Below, in pieces: positions 32,939 to 41,157 of a stretch of 64,000 bases of DNA. Below the pieces are notes generated by a model. That model was given only the letters and a program-made list of their open reading frames with translations, did not search any database and was not told the origin of the DNA. Each line of letters begins with the position of its first letter. The stretch's first letter is position 1. This DNA is from Prauserella aidingensis (GTDB taxonomy: Bacteria; Actinomycetota; Actinomycetes; Mycobacteriales; Pseudonocardiaceae): the NCBI RefSeq assembly GCF_024171865.1, contig NZ_JAMTCN010000017.1, positions 1-64,000 on the forward strand, read 5' to 3'. The position numbers and the translations under genes are program-made.

Positions 32939-34450
32939 TTGGTCGCAGGCCACTATCGCCTCGTAGAGCACGTCGGCAGCGGCGCCATGGGCATCGTGTG
33001 GCGCGCCGTCGATGAACGCCTCGAACGGTCGGTCGCCGTCAAGCAGATCCTGACGCAGCCCGGCCTGTCCGAGACCGAGCGCACGACCGTGCGCCAGCGC
33101 GCCATGCGCGAGGCGAAGAACGCGGCCCGGTTCCAGCACCCCAACGCCATCGTCGTGTTCGACATCGCCGAGCACGACGGCGACCCGGTACTCGTCATGG
33201 AGTACCTGCCGTCGCAGAGCCTGTCGGCGATCCTGGGCGACCGCGGCCCACTGCCGGTTCCCGAGGTGGCACGCATCGGTGAACAGGTCGCGGCCGCGCT
33301 GGTCGCCGCCCACCGTGCGGGCATCGTGCACCGCGACATCAAGCCGGGCAACCTGCTGATCGACTCCGCGGGCGTCTGCAAGATCACCGACTTCGGCATC
33401 TCGCGGGCCAGCGGCGACCTCACCCTCACGCAGACCGGGCTCATCGGTGGGACACCCGCGTACCTCGCCCCTGAGCTCGCCCGCGGCGCCGACCCCACAC
33501 CCGCGTCCGACGTGTTCGCCCTCGGCGCGACGCTGTACCACGCGATCGAAGGCCTGCCGCCCTACGGCGACAACACCAACCAGCTCGCACTGCTCTACGC
33601 CGCCGCGAACGGCCAGATCAACCCGCCGCAGCACGCCGGACAGGCGACCGCGCTGTTGATGAGCCTGCTGCGCACCGAACCGACCGAACGCCCCACGATG
33701 AGCGAGGCGCAGGAGCAGCTCGGCAGGCTGGCGGGTGGCAGCCCGGCGAGCGCTGCGCCGCTCGCGGCGACCGCCGTCTCCCCCGCGGTCTCGGATCACG
33801 GCGGAGGCCGCAGGCCCGCCGCGGCGCCGTGGCAGCGCGACAACTCGTCGTCCGGTCCGCATGCGACCGCCACCGGCGCCCCTGCGGCCGCGTCCTCCGG
33901 AGCCGCGCCCTCGAACGGTCCGGGCGGTCGTCGGAAGCCACTGCTGCTGGCCGCGGTCGGCGTCGCCGTGCTCGCCCTCACCGCGGTGCTCGTGTTCACG
34001 CTCGGCGGGGACGACGAACCCGCCGCGGGCGGGAACCCGTCCCCCACACCGGAGCCGACCTCGTCGTCGGCTCCCCCGTCGTCGAACACGCGGGCCGACG
34101 CGAGCGGGCCCGTCGACTGGGGCCAGGCAGGCGCGCTGGTCGGCGAGTTCTACAACGACCCGGACTGGGATCAGCTCACCCGGGACGCGCAGGCGGTGTA
34201 CGGCTCGGAGGACGAGTTCGACGAGTACTGGGATCAGCACACGCTGCAGAGCTGGTCCGACGCCTCCGCCCCCAACGGCCAGAACGCCGACGGCTCGGTC
34301 GACATCCAGGTGCAGCTCGACTTCGGCAACGGCAAGCGGCCCCACACGGTGCGGGTCGTCAACCCCGGCGGCGAACCCAAGCTCGACGGCGAGACCCGCC
34401 CGTCGGAACTCGACAGCCGGAACCAGCCGTCGGGCGGCTCGTCACGGTGA
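32939..34450 (+). CDS. membrane-anchored Ser/Thr protein kinase (Pkn type)
   Basis: About 503 residues. The N-terminal Hanks-type kinase has all key motifs: GSGAMGIVWRAVDE (Gly loop), VAVKQIL (Lys), HRDIKPGNLL (catalytic loop), DFGIS, YLAPELA (APE) and DVFALGATLY. A Pro/Ala-rich linker precedes one membrane helix (about residues 332-350, LLLAAVGVAVLALTAVLVF) and an extracellular domain with EFYNDPDWDQLTRDAQAVYG. The kinase likely senses an envelope signal. The start is unclear: TTG 32939 has no ribosome binding site, whereas the frame extends upstream as IDTGQLVAGHY from ATC 32924, which sits 8 nt after GAGGAG. No canonical start codon lies between 32828 and 32939. Confidence 0.88.
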   Translation: MVAGHYRLVEHVGSGAMGIVWRAVDERLERSVAVKQILTQPGLSETERTTVRQRAMREAKNAARFQHPNAIVVFDIAEHDGDPVLVMEYLPSQSLSAILGDRGPLPVPEVARIGEQVAAALVAAHRAGIVHRDIKPGNLLIDSAGVCKITDFGISRASGDLTLTQTGLIGGTPAYLAPELARGADPTPASDVFALGATLYHAIEGLPPYGDNTNQLALLYAAANGQINPPQHAGQATALLMSLLRTEPTERPTMSEAQEQLGRLAGGSPASAAPLAATAVSPAVSDHGGGRRPAAAPWQRDNSSSGPHATATGAPAAASSGAAPSNGPGGRRKPLLLAAVGVAVLALTAVLVFTLGGDDEPAAGGNPSPTPEPTSSSAPPSSNTRADASGPVDWGQAGALVGEFYNDPDWDQLTRDAQAVYGSEDEFDEYWDQHTLQSWSDASAPNGQNADGSVDIQVQLDFGNGKRPHTVRVVNPGGEPKLDGETRPSELDSRNQPSGGSSR

Positions 34451-34496
34451 CGACGGCATGACCGGCGGCGCGCTGGGCAGGCCGTTCGGCATGTCC

Positions 34497-34502
34497 TACC
34501 GT
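34497..34502 (+). promoter_or_regulatory. -10 element of the 34510 gene
   Basis: TACCGT, then 7 nt, then ATG 34510. Confidence 0.45.
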
Positions 34503-34509
34503 GGGCACC

Positions 34510-34809
34510 ATGCCGGATGACGACACGGCCCGCCGTCGGCGGCTGTTCGACGACGAGCTCGTGGGGCTCGACCCGGACGATCCGGAAGCCCAGGAGTTCG
34601 CCGACCACCTGAACCGGATGCAGCGCGCCGAGCCGGCGTTCACCGTCGAAGGATCGCTGCGCGGCGTCGCCGATTTCGCCGAAGGCAGTACCCGCGCGAG
34701 CGGCCTGCGCTGGTGGACCGCCGTGGTGATCGTTCTGCTGCTCCTCCTGGGCGTCGTCGTCGGTGCCTGGGACCAGCTGAGCGCCTTCGTCGCACACCTG
34801 ACGGGGTAA
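34510..34809 (+). CDS. small single-pass membrane protein, unknown
   Basis: A 99-residue protein with an acidic, charged N-terminal half (DDDTARRRRLFDDELVGLDPDD) and one C-terminal membrane helix (about 70-90, WWTAVVIVLLLLLGVVVGAW). I do not recognise a named family. A GTG at 34501 is in frame but ATG 34510 fits a leaderless start. It lies between the kinase and msrB on the same strand. Confidence 0.6.
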   Translation: MPDDDTARRRRLFDDELVGLDPDDPEAQEFADHLNRMQRAEPAFTVEGSLRGVADFAEGSTRASGLRWWTAVVIVLLLLLGVVVGAWDQLSAFVAHLTG

Positions 34810-34812
34810 TCT
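34807..34812 (+). promoter_or_regulatory. msrB -10 element
   Basis: TAATCT, then 7 nt, then ATG 34820; this favours ATG 34820 over GTG 34814 as the msrB start. Confidence 0.5.
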
Positions 34813-34819
34813 GGTGGGT

Positions 34820-35257
34820 ATGGATCCCGCCGCGAACACGACCCCTGCCGAGAACGCTCCCCGCGTCACCAAGTCCGACGACGAATGGCGCGCCGAACTG
34901 GGCCCCGAGGCGTACGCGGTGCTGCGCACGTCCGCGACCGAGCGCCCGTTCACCGGCGAGTACACCGACACCACGGCCGAAGGCGTCTACGAATGTCGGG
35001 GCTGTGGCGCCGAGCTGTTCCGATCGGCGACGAAGTTCGAGAGCCACTGCGGCTGGCCCTCGTTCTACGACCCGGCCGACTCGGACGCGGTCATCCTGCG
35101 CAGGGACACGTCGCTCGGCATGGTGCGCGTCGAGGTGCTGTGCGCCTCGTGTCACGGCCACCTCGGGCACGTCTTCGAAGGCGAGGGCTACGCGACGCCC
35201 ACCGACCAGCGCTACTGCATCAACTCGGTCGCCCTGCGCCTCGTTCCCGCGGAGTGA
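34820..35257 (+). CDS. msrB: peptide-methionine (R)-S-oxide reductase
   Basis: A 145-residue MsrB that reduces methionine-R-sulfoxide in proteins. It has the complete fold: TERPFTGEYTDTTAEGVYEC, the zinc-binding pairs CRGCG and CASCHGH, ESHCGWPSFYDP, and the resolving/catalytic RYCINSVALRL with the active-site Cys. The length matches mycobacterial MsrB. GTG 34814 is an alternative start two codons upstream. It occupies the same relative place as M. tuberculosis Rv2674. Confidence 0.93.
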   Translation: MDPAANTTPAENAPRVTKSDDEWRAELGPEAYAVLRTSATERPFTGEYTDTTAEGVYECRGCGAELFRSATKFESHCGWPSFYDPADSDAVILRRDTSLGMVRVEVLCASCHGHLGHVFEGEGYATPTDQRYCINSVALRLVPAE

Positions 35258-35301
35258 ACGACGCGGTGCCGTCGGGCCGCCGCTCACCCCGACACCGGGG
35301 C

Positions 35302-35715
35302 TCACGCGCAGCCGGGAACGACCTGGACCTGGCACGGCAGCCCGTGCGCTCTTCCCAGCCGCGCATCCGCGGTGACCAGTGGCAGATCGAGTCGCGCGGC
35401 CAGGCTCACGTACAGCCCGTCGTAGAAGCGCACGCGGTCCCGTAGGTCCCAGGCACCCCGGCTCAACGGCCCGGCGTGGGGATAGCGTTCATCCACCACC
35501 AGGTCCAGCGCGGCGAGCGCCGCCGACGCGTCCTCGGCCGAGAGCGCTCCCCGCAGCAGATGCTTGCGCAACACGTCGCCTACCTCGGCGTCGACGAGGT
35601 GCGGGGCGTGCACCGCGCCGGTGACGAGACGCCTCCCCAGGTCCTCGGCCCGTGATGTGCGCTCGGTCAGCATCACCACCAGGGTCGAGGCGTCCGCCAC
35701 GACCTCATCCATCAT
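35302..35715 (-). CDS. vapC: PIN-domain toxin (VapC family)
   Basis: A 137-residue PIN ribonuclease: VVADASTLVVMLTE (first Asp), HLVDAEVGDVLRKHLL (Glu), RFYDGLYVSLAARLDLPLVTADARLGRA (two further Asp residues) give the four-acid metal site. VapC toxins cleave tRNA or rRNA when freed from the antitoxin. The start is ATG 35715 (a second ATG follows directly). It overlaps the end of the antitoxin gene by 11 nt and is translationally coupled. Confidence 0.85.
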   Translation of the reverse strand: MMDEVVADASTLVVMLTERTSRAEDLGRRLVTGAVHAPHLVDAEVGDVLRKHLLRGALSAEDASAALAALDLVVDERYPHAGPLSRGAWDLRDRVRFYDGLYVSLAARLDLPLVTADARLGRAHGLPCQVQVVPGCA

Positions 35716-35980
35716 GCTGCGCCGTGTCCCCGTCGGCGGGCCACGGACCCCGGCTGTCGTCCAGATCGGCCAGGGCACTCTCCGCCGTCACACGCGATTC
35801 GTCCCGCTCAGCCAACGCCGCGCGCACACGTTCGAATGCCGAACGCTTCCGTGCGACACGTGCCAGGAATCCGGCCTGCTCACGCATGTAGGACTGCAGC
35901 GACTTGCCTTCCGCGCTTGCCGCCGCGCGCAGGGCCTCGTACTCCTCGTCCGGAATGTCGCGGATCTGGATGGTCGCCAT
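35705..35980 (-). CDS. vapB: ribbon-helix-helix antitoxin (VapB/FitA-like)
   Basis: A 91-residue antitoxin. Residues 1-30 are a ribbon-helix-helix DNA-binding unit (MATIQIRDIPDEEYEALRAAA, then GKSLQSYMREQ); the rest is a charged helical tail that would wrap the toxin. The start is ATG 35980. Two TAGCGCTA palindromes abut the start codon and are the obvious operator. TAAAGT at 35992-35987 ends 6 nt before the ATG, so the transcript is probably leaderless and the operator lies on the core promoter. Confidence 0.82.
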   Translation of the reverse strand: MATIQIRDIPDEEYEALRAAASAEGKSLQSYMREQAGFLARVARKRSAFERVRAALAERDESRVTAESALADLDDSRGPWPADGDTAQHDG

Positions 35981-35998
35981 AGCGCTACTTTAGCGCTA
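35980..35998 (-). promoter_or_regulatory. vapBC operator and promoter
   Basis: The 8-bp palindrome TAGCGCTA occurs at 35980-35987 and again at 35991-35998, with centres 11 bp apart (one helical turn on the same face), which suits two RHH dimers. The -10 hexamer TAAAGT (minus strand, 35992-35987) lies between and partly within them. Confidence 0.75.
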
Positions 35999-36026
35999 CA
36001 GCGTGCGGTGCGGCCACCGCGCCGAT

Positions 36027-36722
36027 TCAGGGCAGCGCGTGCACCAGGTCCGCGGGCTCGACGCGCGGGCCCGTGTAGAACGGGATCTCCTCACGCACGT
36101 GGCGCCGCGCCTCGGTGCCACGCAGGTGCCGCATGAGGTCGACGATCCGGTGCAGTTCGTCGGCCTCGAACGCGAGGATCCACTCGTAGTCGCCGAGAGC
36201 GAAGGCGGGCACGGTGTTGGCGCGCACGTCCGGGTAGTCGCGGGCCTCCTTGCCGTGGTCGGCGAGCATCTTGCGGCGCTCGTCGTCGGGCAGCAGGTAC
36301 CACTCGTAGGACCGCACGAACGGGTACACGCAGACGTACTTCTTCGGGTCCTCGCCCGCGAGGAACGCCGGGACGTGGCTCTTGTTGAACTCCGCGGGAC
36401 GGTGCAGCGCGACCTGACTCCACACCGGCGTCGACGCCCGGCCGAGCGGCGTCGTGCGTCGGAACCCGGTGTAGGCCGCCTGCAGCTGCTCGAGCTCCTC
36501 GGCGTGCCACCAGATCATGAAGTCGGCGTCCGCGCGCACACCCGCGACGTCGTACACACCCCGGACCACGACTCCCTTGTCGTCGAGCGCGTCGAGGTAC
36601 TCGGCGGTCGCCCGCGCCGCGGCGTCACGGTCGTCGCCGAGCGTACCGGGCTCGACCCGGAAGACCGACCACATCGTGTAGCGGATCGTGTTGTTCAGTT
36701 CGTCGTAGTTCAACCGAGCCAT
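36027..36722 (-). CDS. hemQ: coproheme decarboxylase HemQ (chlorite-dismutase family)
   Basis: A 231-residue enzyme that decarboxylates coproheme III to haem b, the last step of the coproporphyrin-dependent pathway of Gram-positive bacteria. It shows the Cld-family dimeric ferredoxin-like repeats with [53 protein letters not shown] and [23 protein letters not shown]. The Tyr of the [10 protein letters not shown] block is the conserved catalytic position in actinobacterial HemQ. The start is ATG 36722, 4 nt after the cgoX stop. Confidence 0.9.
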   Translation of the reverse strand: MARLNYDELNNTIRYTMWSVFRVEPGTLGDDRDAAARATAEYLDALDDKGVVVRGVYDVAGVRADADFMIWWHAEELEQLQAAYTGFRRTTPLGRASTPVWSQVALHRPAEFNKSHVPAFLAGEDPKKYVCVYPFVRSYEWYLLPDDERRKMLADHGKEARDYPDVRANTVPAFALGDYEWILAFEADELHRIVDLMRHLRGTEARRHVREEIPFYTGPRVEPADLVHALP

Positions 36723-36726
36723 GGCC

Positions 36727-38151
36727 CTATGATCCCACCGCCACGCGGGCCGCCACGCGGCGGGCCGCGGCGTCCGCCGTGCCGATGCAGGCCGGAATGC
36801 CCACACCGTGGAGCGCGGCGCCGGCCACCGCGAGCCCGGGCAGGGCCGACACCGCCTCCTCGATCCGTGCGACCCGGTCGCCGTGCCCGACACCGTACTG
36901 CGGCAGACCACCGCCCCAGCGCTGCACGCGGGCCTCGACCGGTTCGGCGGTGATGCCGGTCAGCTCCGCGAGATCCGCACGGACGCGCCGCACGAGTTCG
37001 TCGTCGGTGGCGCGCAGTGCGGAGAGGTCACCGAACCGGCCCACCGAGCCACGCAGCAGCACGGGGCCGTCCTGATCGGACTGGTGCGGCCACTTGCGGG
37101 CGGAGAAGGTGAACGCCTTGGCGGTGAACCGTCCTCCGTCACGGGTGCGTTCCCCCGCCCCGATCAGCACCCCGGACGAGTCGGGCAGCGCCGTCCCGGG
37201 AGGCAGCGCCAGGGCGACCACGGCCACCGACGCGAGCTCGACCTCGCCGTAGGCGGCCGCGGCGGAGGGCGCGACGTCGGCCAGCAGACGTGCCGCGGCC
37301 GGTGCCGGCACGGCGAGCACGACGGCGTCGACGTCGAGGTCCGGTGCGGCGGGAGCGTGCGCGGCCGGGACCGCTCCGAAGGTGAGCCGCCACCCGCCGT
37401 CCCGGCGGGTCAACGCGCGGACCGGAACACCGAGCCGCACGTCCGCCTCCGCACGGGCGGCGAGTGCGGTGGTCAGTGAGGCGAGCCCACCGGCCAGCGT
37501 GCCGAACACCGGCGCCGGATTCGGCGGAGCCGCGGGATCCGGCAGCTGCGCGGCGATCGCGGAGGTGATCGATTCCGCGCCGCCGTCCAGCGCGTGCGCG
37601 AGGGCGGGCAGCACGGCACGCAGGCCGAGGCCGTCGGCACCACCCGCGTACACGCCGCCGAGCAGCGGGTCGACGAGCCGGTCCACGACCTCGTCCCCGA
37701 GCCGGCTGCGCAGCAGCCCGCCGAGGGACACGTCGGCACCGACCGGTTCGACCGGAGCGAGATTCCGCTCCGCCTCGACCGCGCGGACACCCGCGTCGGA
37801 CAGCACGTGCGCGACCGCGTCGCCGGCGGCGGGCACACCCATGACGGTGCGTTTCGGCAGGCCCACGGTCACGCCGCCCGCGCGCAGCGACGACGAGGCC
37901 CCGGAGGGGTGCCGCAGCCGATCGGTGAGCCCCAGTTCGTGGACCAGGTCGAGCGCCTCCGGCCTGCGCGCCAGGAACGCCTCCGCCCCGACGTCACACG
38001 CCTCGCCGCCCACCTCGACCGTGCGCAGCTTCCCGCCGAGGTCGCCGGACGCCTCGCACACGGTGATCGCGGCGTCCGGGCCGAGCAGGGTGCGCAAGCG
38101 GTAGGCGGCGGTCAGCCCGGAGACGCCTCCCCCGACGACCGCGACCTTCAC
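36727..38151 (-). CDS. cgoX: coproporphyrinogen III oxidase (HemY/CgoX)
   Basis: A 474-residue FAD flavoprotein that oxidises coproporphyrinogen III to coproporphyrin III. It shows the N-terminal dinucleotide-binding site [62 protein letters not shown] and a C-terminal [28 protein letters not shown]. It was formerly annotated as protoporphyrinogen oxidase; the presence of hemQ beside it supports the coproporphyrin pathway. The start is ATG 38151, 10 nt after hemE, in the operon hemE-cgoX-hemQ. Confidence 0.92.
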   Translation of the reverse strand: MKVAVVGGGVSGLTAAYRLRTLLGPDAAITVCEASGDLGGKLRTVEVGGEACDVGAEAFLARRPEALDLVHELGLTDRLRHPSGASSSLRAGGVTVGLPKRTVMGVPAAGDAVAHVLSDAGVRAVEAERNLAPVEPVGADVSLGGLLRSRLGDEVVDRLVDPLLGGVYAGGADGLGLRAVLPALAHALDGGAESITSAIAAQLPDPAAPPNPAPVFGTLAGGLASLTTALAARAEADVRLGVPVRALTRRDGGWRLTFGAVPAAHAPAAPDLDVDAVVLAVPAPAAARLLADVAPSAAAAYGEVELASVAVVALALPPGTALPDSSGVLIGAGERTRDGGRFTAKAFTFSARKWPHQSDQDGPVLLRGSVGRFGDLSALRATDDELVRRVRADLAELTGITAEPVEARVQRWGGGLPQYGVGHGDRVARIEEAVSALPGLAVAGAALHGVGIPACIGTADAAARRVAARVAVGS

Positions 38152-38161
38152 CCCGCGCTCC

Positions 38162-39280
38162 TCACAGACTGTGCACCAGCTCGACCACGCGGGTCAGCAC
38201 CTCCGGATCGGTGTCCGGCAGCACCCCGTGGCCGAGGTTGAAGACGTGCCCGGCGGCCTCGCGGCCCTCGGTGACGATGCGCCGCACCTCGGCCTCGATC
38301 ACGGGCCACGACGCCATCAGCAGCGCCGGGTCGAGGTTGCCCTGGACCACCGGCCGGGCCTCGCCCGAGGCCCGCAGCCTGCGGGCGGCCTCGTCCAGCG
38401 GCACCCGCCAGTCGACACCGACGACGTCCGCGCCGGCCTCGCGCATCGCGGGCAGCAGCTCGCCCGTGCCGACCCCGAAGTGGATCCGCGGCACGTCGTA
38501 CTCGGCGACGGCGGACAGCACCCGCGCCGAATGCGGCAGCACGAACTCGCGGTAGTCCCGTTCGGAGAGCGCACCGGCCCACGAGTCGAACAGCTGCACC
38601 GCGTCGACGCCGGCTTCGAGCTGAGCCGTCAGGAACGTGGCCGTCACGTCCGCGAGGCGGGAGGCCAGCCGGTGCCACAACTCGGGCTCGGCGTGCATCA
38701 GCGCCTTCGTGTGTTCGTGGTTGCGGCTCGGCCCGCCTTCGATGAGATAGGAGGCGAGCGTGAACGGTGCTCCCGCGAACCCGATCAACGGTGTCTCGCC
38801 GAGCTCGCGCAGCAACAGGCCGATGCCGTCGGTGATGGGCCGGACCTGCTCGGCCTCGAGCTCCGGGAGCGCGTCGACGTCGACCGCGGTCCGCACCGGA
38901 TGCGCGACGACGGGTCCCGTGCCGGGCACGATGTCGATGGCCAGCCCCGCCGCGTACAGCGGGACGACGATGTCGCTGAACAGGATCGCGGCGTCGACGC
39001 CGTGACGCCGCACCGGCTGCATCGTGATCTCCGCGAGCAGCGCCGGGTCGAAACAGGACTGCAGCATGGGCACGCCCTCGCGCACCGAGCGGTACTCGGG
39101 CAGCGACCGCCCGGCCTGGCGCATGAACCACACGGGCGTCCGGGAGGGGGTCCCGCCGCGGGCGGCGACCAGCAGCGGGGCGTCGGGCAGCGCGCGCCGC
39201 GCGGCGACCGGGGATCCTGTCCGCGGATCGGGATCGGACGGCGCGGGAACCGACGACGCGGAGAACGAGGCTGTCATCAC
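38162..39280 (-). CDS. hemE: uroporphyrinogen decarboxylase
   Basis: A 372-residue enzyme that converts uroporphyrinogen III to coproporphyrinogen III. It has [16 protein letters not shown] (signature 1), [35 protein letters not shown] (signature 2), [16 protein letters not shown] and [18 protein letters not shown] 30-residue N-terminal extension is typical of actinobacteria. The start is GTG 39280 or ATG 39277, adjacent and in frame. It is the first gene of the haem operon and is divergent from the DUF3000 gene, with about 86 bp between. Confidence 0.94.
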   Translation of the reverse strand: MMTASFSASSVPAPSDPDPRTGSPVAARRALPDAPLLVAARGGTPSRTPVWFMRQAGRSLPEYRSVREGVPMLQSCFDPALLAEITMQPVRRHGVDAAILFSDIVVPLYAAGLAIDIVPGTGPVVAHPVRTAVDVDALPELEAEQVRPITDGIGLLLRELGETPLIGFAGAPFTLASYLIEGGPSRNHEHTKALMHAEPELWHRLASRLADVTATFLTAQLEAGVDAVQLFDSWAGALSERDYREFVLPHSARVLSAVAEYDVPRIHFGVGTGELLPAMREAGADVVGVDWRVPLDEAARRLRASGEARPVVQGNLDPALLMASWPVIEAEVRRIVTEGREAAGHVFNLGHGVLPDTDPEVLTRVVELVHSL

Positions 39281-39354
39281 TGTTCATGGTGCCACGCCCG
39301 GATAACCACGCCGCCGTCGGCGCGTCGGACAGCGACCCGCACCACGCGACGGCT

Positions 39355-39360
39355 TACAGT
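39355..39360 (+). promoter_or_regulatory. -10 element of the DUF3000 gene (leaderless)
   Basis: TACAGT, then 6 nt, then GTG 39367; no ribosome binding site. Confidence 0.55.
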
Positions 39361-39366
39361 CTCGGG

Positions 39367-39930
39367 GTGACCGTGTTGACCCAGGCGCCGGAGGAATTCC
39401 GCCAGGCCGTCGCGGCGCTGCAGGCACTGCAGCCGCGACCCGAGGTGAGCCTCGAACCGATCAAGGCTCCGCAACGACTCGCGCCCTGGGCCTACGCACT
39501 CAGCTGCGAGACGACCGGACCCGGGGAGGTCGAGGCGTCCGGCAGGCTGGTCCTGCTGCACGATCCCGACGGCCAGGAGACGTGGGACGGCGTGTTCCGC
39601 CTCGTGGCCTACGTGCGCGCGGGCATCGACAAGGAACTGGCGACCGATCCGTTCCTCCCGTCGGTCGGCTGGTCCTGGCTCACCGACGCGCTCGAGGCCA
39701 CCGAGGCCGAGTTCACCGCGCTCGGCGGCACCGTCACCGAGACGTCGTCGGCCCGTTTCGGCGAGATCTCGGGCCCGTCGCGCACCGACGACCTCGAACT
39801 GCGTGCGTCGTGGACCCCGCTGACGCCCGAGCTCGGTCCCCACGGGGACGCCTTCTGCCAGCTGATGGCGAGTTACGCGGGCCTGCCGCCCGTCGGCGTC
39901 ACGATGTTCGGCCAGCGCCGCACGTCCTGA
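39367..39930 (+). CDS. DUF3000 family protein
   Basis: A 187-residue cytoplasmic protein found almost only in actinobacteria: FRQAVAALQALQPRPEVSLEPI, RLVLLHDPDGQETWDGVFRLVAYVRAGI, VGWSWLTDALEATEAEFTALGGTVTETSS. Its function is unknown. The gene order next to hemE and rnd is conserved in the phylum. The start is GTG 39367; the reading frame extends 27 codons further upstream, but the -10 element at 39355-39360 makes that unlikely. Confidence 0.8.
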   Translation: MTVLTQAPEEFRQAVAALQALQPRPEVSLEPIKAPQRLAPWAYALSCETTGPGEVEASGRLVLLHDPDGQETWDGVFRLVAYVRAGIDKELATDPFLPSVGWSWLTDALEATEAEFTALGGTVTETSSARFGEISGPSRTDDLELRASWTPLTPELGPHGDAFCQLMASYAGLPPVGVTMFGQRRTS

Positions 39931-40373
39931 CCGCTCCGCACCACCACTGCCCGTCCCCCGACCGGCGGCACCCTCCGAAGGTCGGGTCCTCCGCCGAACG
40001 TGCACCCGCCGCGGGACCGCTCACCGACCGGTCGCGGCCACCCGAACGCGTCCTCGTAATCGTGTCGGCATACTGGTCACGGGCAGCTGCACACGGCACA
40101 TGCACGCCCAGTGTGCGCACCACAACCCGGCGTTATCGCCCGCGGACCCGGGCCCGTTACAGCTTTCGCAAGGATTAATCCCATCGCGCTACAACGGAGC
40201 CCCCGAAGTGCAATCCGATCGGGATAGATACCCATTTGATGCCCCCACTACCCCACTCAGGCGGCTACAGTACCTGTCGACGACACCACTTTCGGTCTAA
40301 AGCTGGCGCGGCTGAACGGCCGAAAGTCCCGGTGCCGGTCGGGGGGCACGACCGACTCCAGGGAGGTAGTGAC
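39931..40373. other. 443-bp leader region of the LuxR-type regulator gene
   Basis: It contains no gene. Its second half is AT-richer than its surroundings, with TACAGT at 40266-40271 as the best -10 candidate, giving a 5' leader of about 95-100 nt that contains the inverted repeats described separately. ACCGACCGGTCG lies near 40024 and looks like a short palindrome; I see no terminator for the DUF3000 gene. Confidence 0.4.
40288..40354 (+). promoter_or_regulatory. structured 5' leader (candidate attenuator or RNA element)
   Basis: ACTTTCGG (40288-40295) pairs with CCGAAAGT (40320-40327). Immediately downstream two hairpins compete: GTGCC (40332-40336) with GGCAC (40345-40349), and CGGTCG (40336-40341) with CGACCG (40349-40354). 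The ribosome binding site GGGAGG at 40361-40366 follows after 6 nt. The layout resembles a regulatory leader, but I cannot match it to a known riboswitch class. Confidence 0.4.
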
Positions 40374-41090
40374 GTGGCTGCCGTCGGCTTTTCTCAGGCC
40401 GTTCGATCCACGCCAGCCGGCGCCTTGCCGGCGAGCATGGTTCCGCATCCGCGGGAAGAGTTGTTTTCCGTGATGGTGGTCGATGACCACCCGTTGTTGA
40501 GGGAGGCGATCGCCGGACGTCTTGCCCAGATGGGCGCAGGCACGGTGCACGAGGCCGCCACGGTGGCCGAGGCCAGGGCGCGCGCGACGGCCACGGGGCC
40601 GTGCGACCTCGCCATCCTGGATCTCGGCCTGCCGGACGGCAGCGGCATCGAGCTGGTCACCGAGCTGCGCAGCAACGGCTGGCCCCGTGTCGTGGTCCTG
40701 GCGTCGTCGGACGACCCGTACGCGGTCCGTTCGGCGTTCCAGGCCGGGGCGCAGGCCTACCTGCTCAAGTCCGCGTCGCCGGTGGTCGTCACCGACGGCG
40801 TGCGCCGGGTGCTCGACGGCGGCGTGTACGCCGACCCGAGCGTGGCACCGGTGCTGGCCACCGGAACCCGCGTTCCCGGCACGGACAACACCCCGCGCGA
40901 GCTCTCGGCGCGCGAGGTGGAGGTTCTGCAGCTCGTGGCGGACGGACAGTCCAACAAGGAGATCGGTGACGAGCTCAGCCTCTCCGCGCTCACGGTGAAG
41001 TCCCACCTGTCGCGGATCGGCCGCAAGCTCGGCACCGGCGACCGGGCCCAGATGGTGGCGCTGGCCATGCGTGCCGGCGTCATCCGCTAG
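40374..41090 (+). CDS. response regulator, LuxR/NarL type
   Basis: A 238-residue orphan response regulator. After a 30-residue lead, the receiver domain has VMVVDDHPLLREAIAG (acidic pocket), LAILDLGLPDGSG (phospho-acceptor Asp) and AYLLKSASP (Lys); the C-terminal LuxR HTH has ELSAREVEVLQLVADGQSNK..LSALTVKSHLSRIGRKLG. No histidine kinase is adjacent. The start is GTG 40374, set by GGGAGG 7 nt upstream; codons further upstream lie in the structured leader. The homologous regulator is conserved at this locus in many actinobacteria. Confidence 0.88.
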   Translation: MAAVGFSQAVRSTPAGALPASMVPHPREELFSVMVVDDHPLLREAIAGRLAQMGAGTVHEAATVAEARARATATGPCDLAILDLGLPDGSGIELVTELRSNGWPRVVVLASSDDPYAVRSAFQAGAQAYLLKSASPVVVTDGVRRVLDGGVYADPSVAPVLATGTRVPGTDNTPRELSAREVEVLQLVADGQSNKEIGDELSLSALTVKSHLSRIGRKLGTGDRAQMVALAMRAGVIR

Positions 41091-41102
41091 CGCCGACCTC
41101 AT

Positions 41103-41148
41103 CCCTACGGGACGGGCTCGCCGGGGGCAGGCGGCCCGTCCCGTAGGG
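41103..41148 (+). terminator. terminator overlapping the rnd promoter
   Basis: CCCTACGGGACGGGC (41103-41117) is perfectly complementary to GCCCGTCCCGTAGGG (41134-41148), a 15-bp stem with a 16-nt loop. Its 3' arm runs into TAGGGT (41144-41149), the likely -10 of rnd. Confidence 0.75.
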
Positions 41149-41149
41149 T
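41144..41149 (+). promoter_or_regulatory. rnd -10 element
   Basis: TAGGGT, then 8 nt, then GTG 41158; no ribosome binding site, so probably leaderless. Confidence 0.45.
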
Positions 41150-41157
41150 TGACACCC

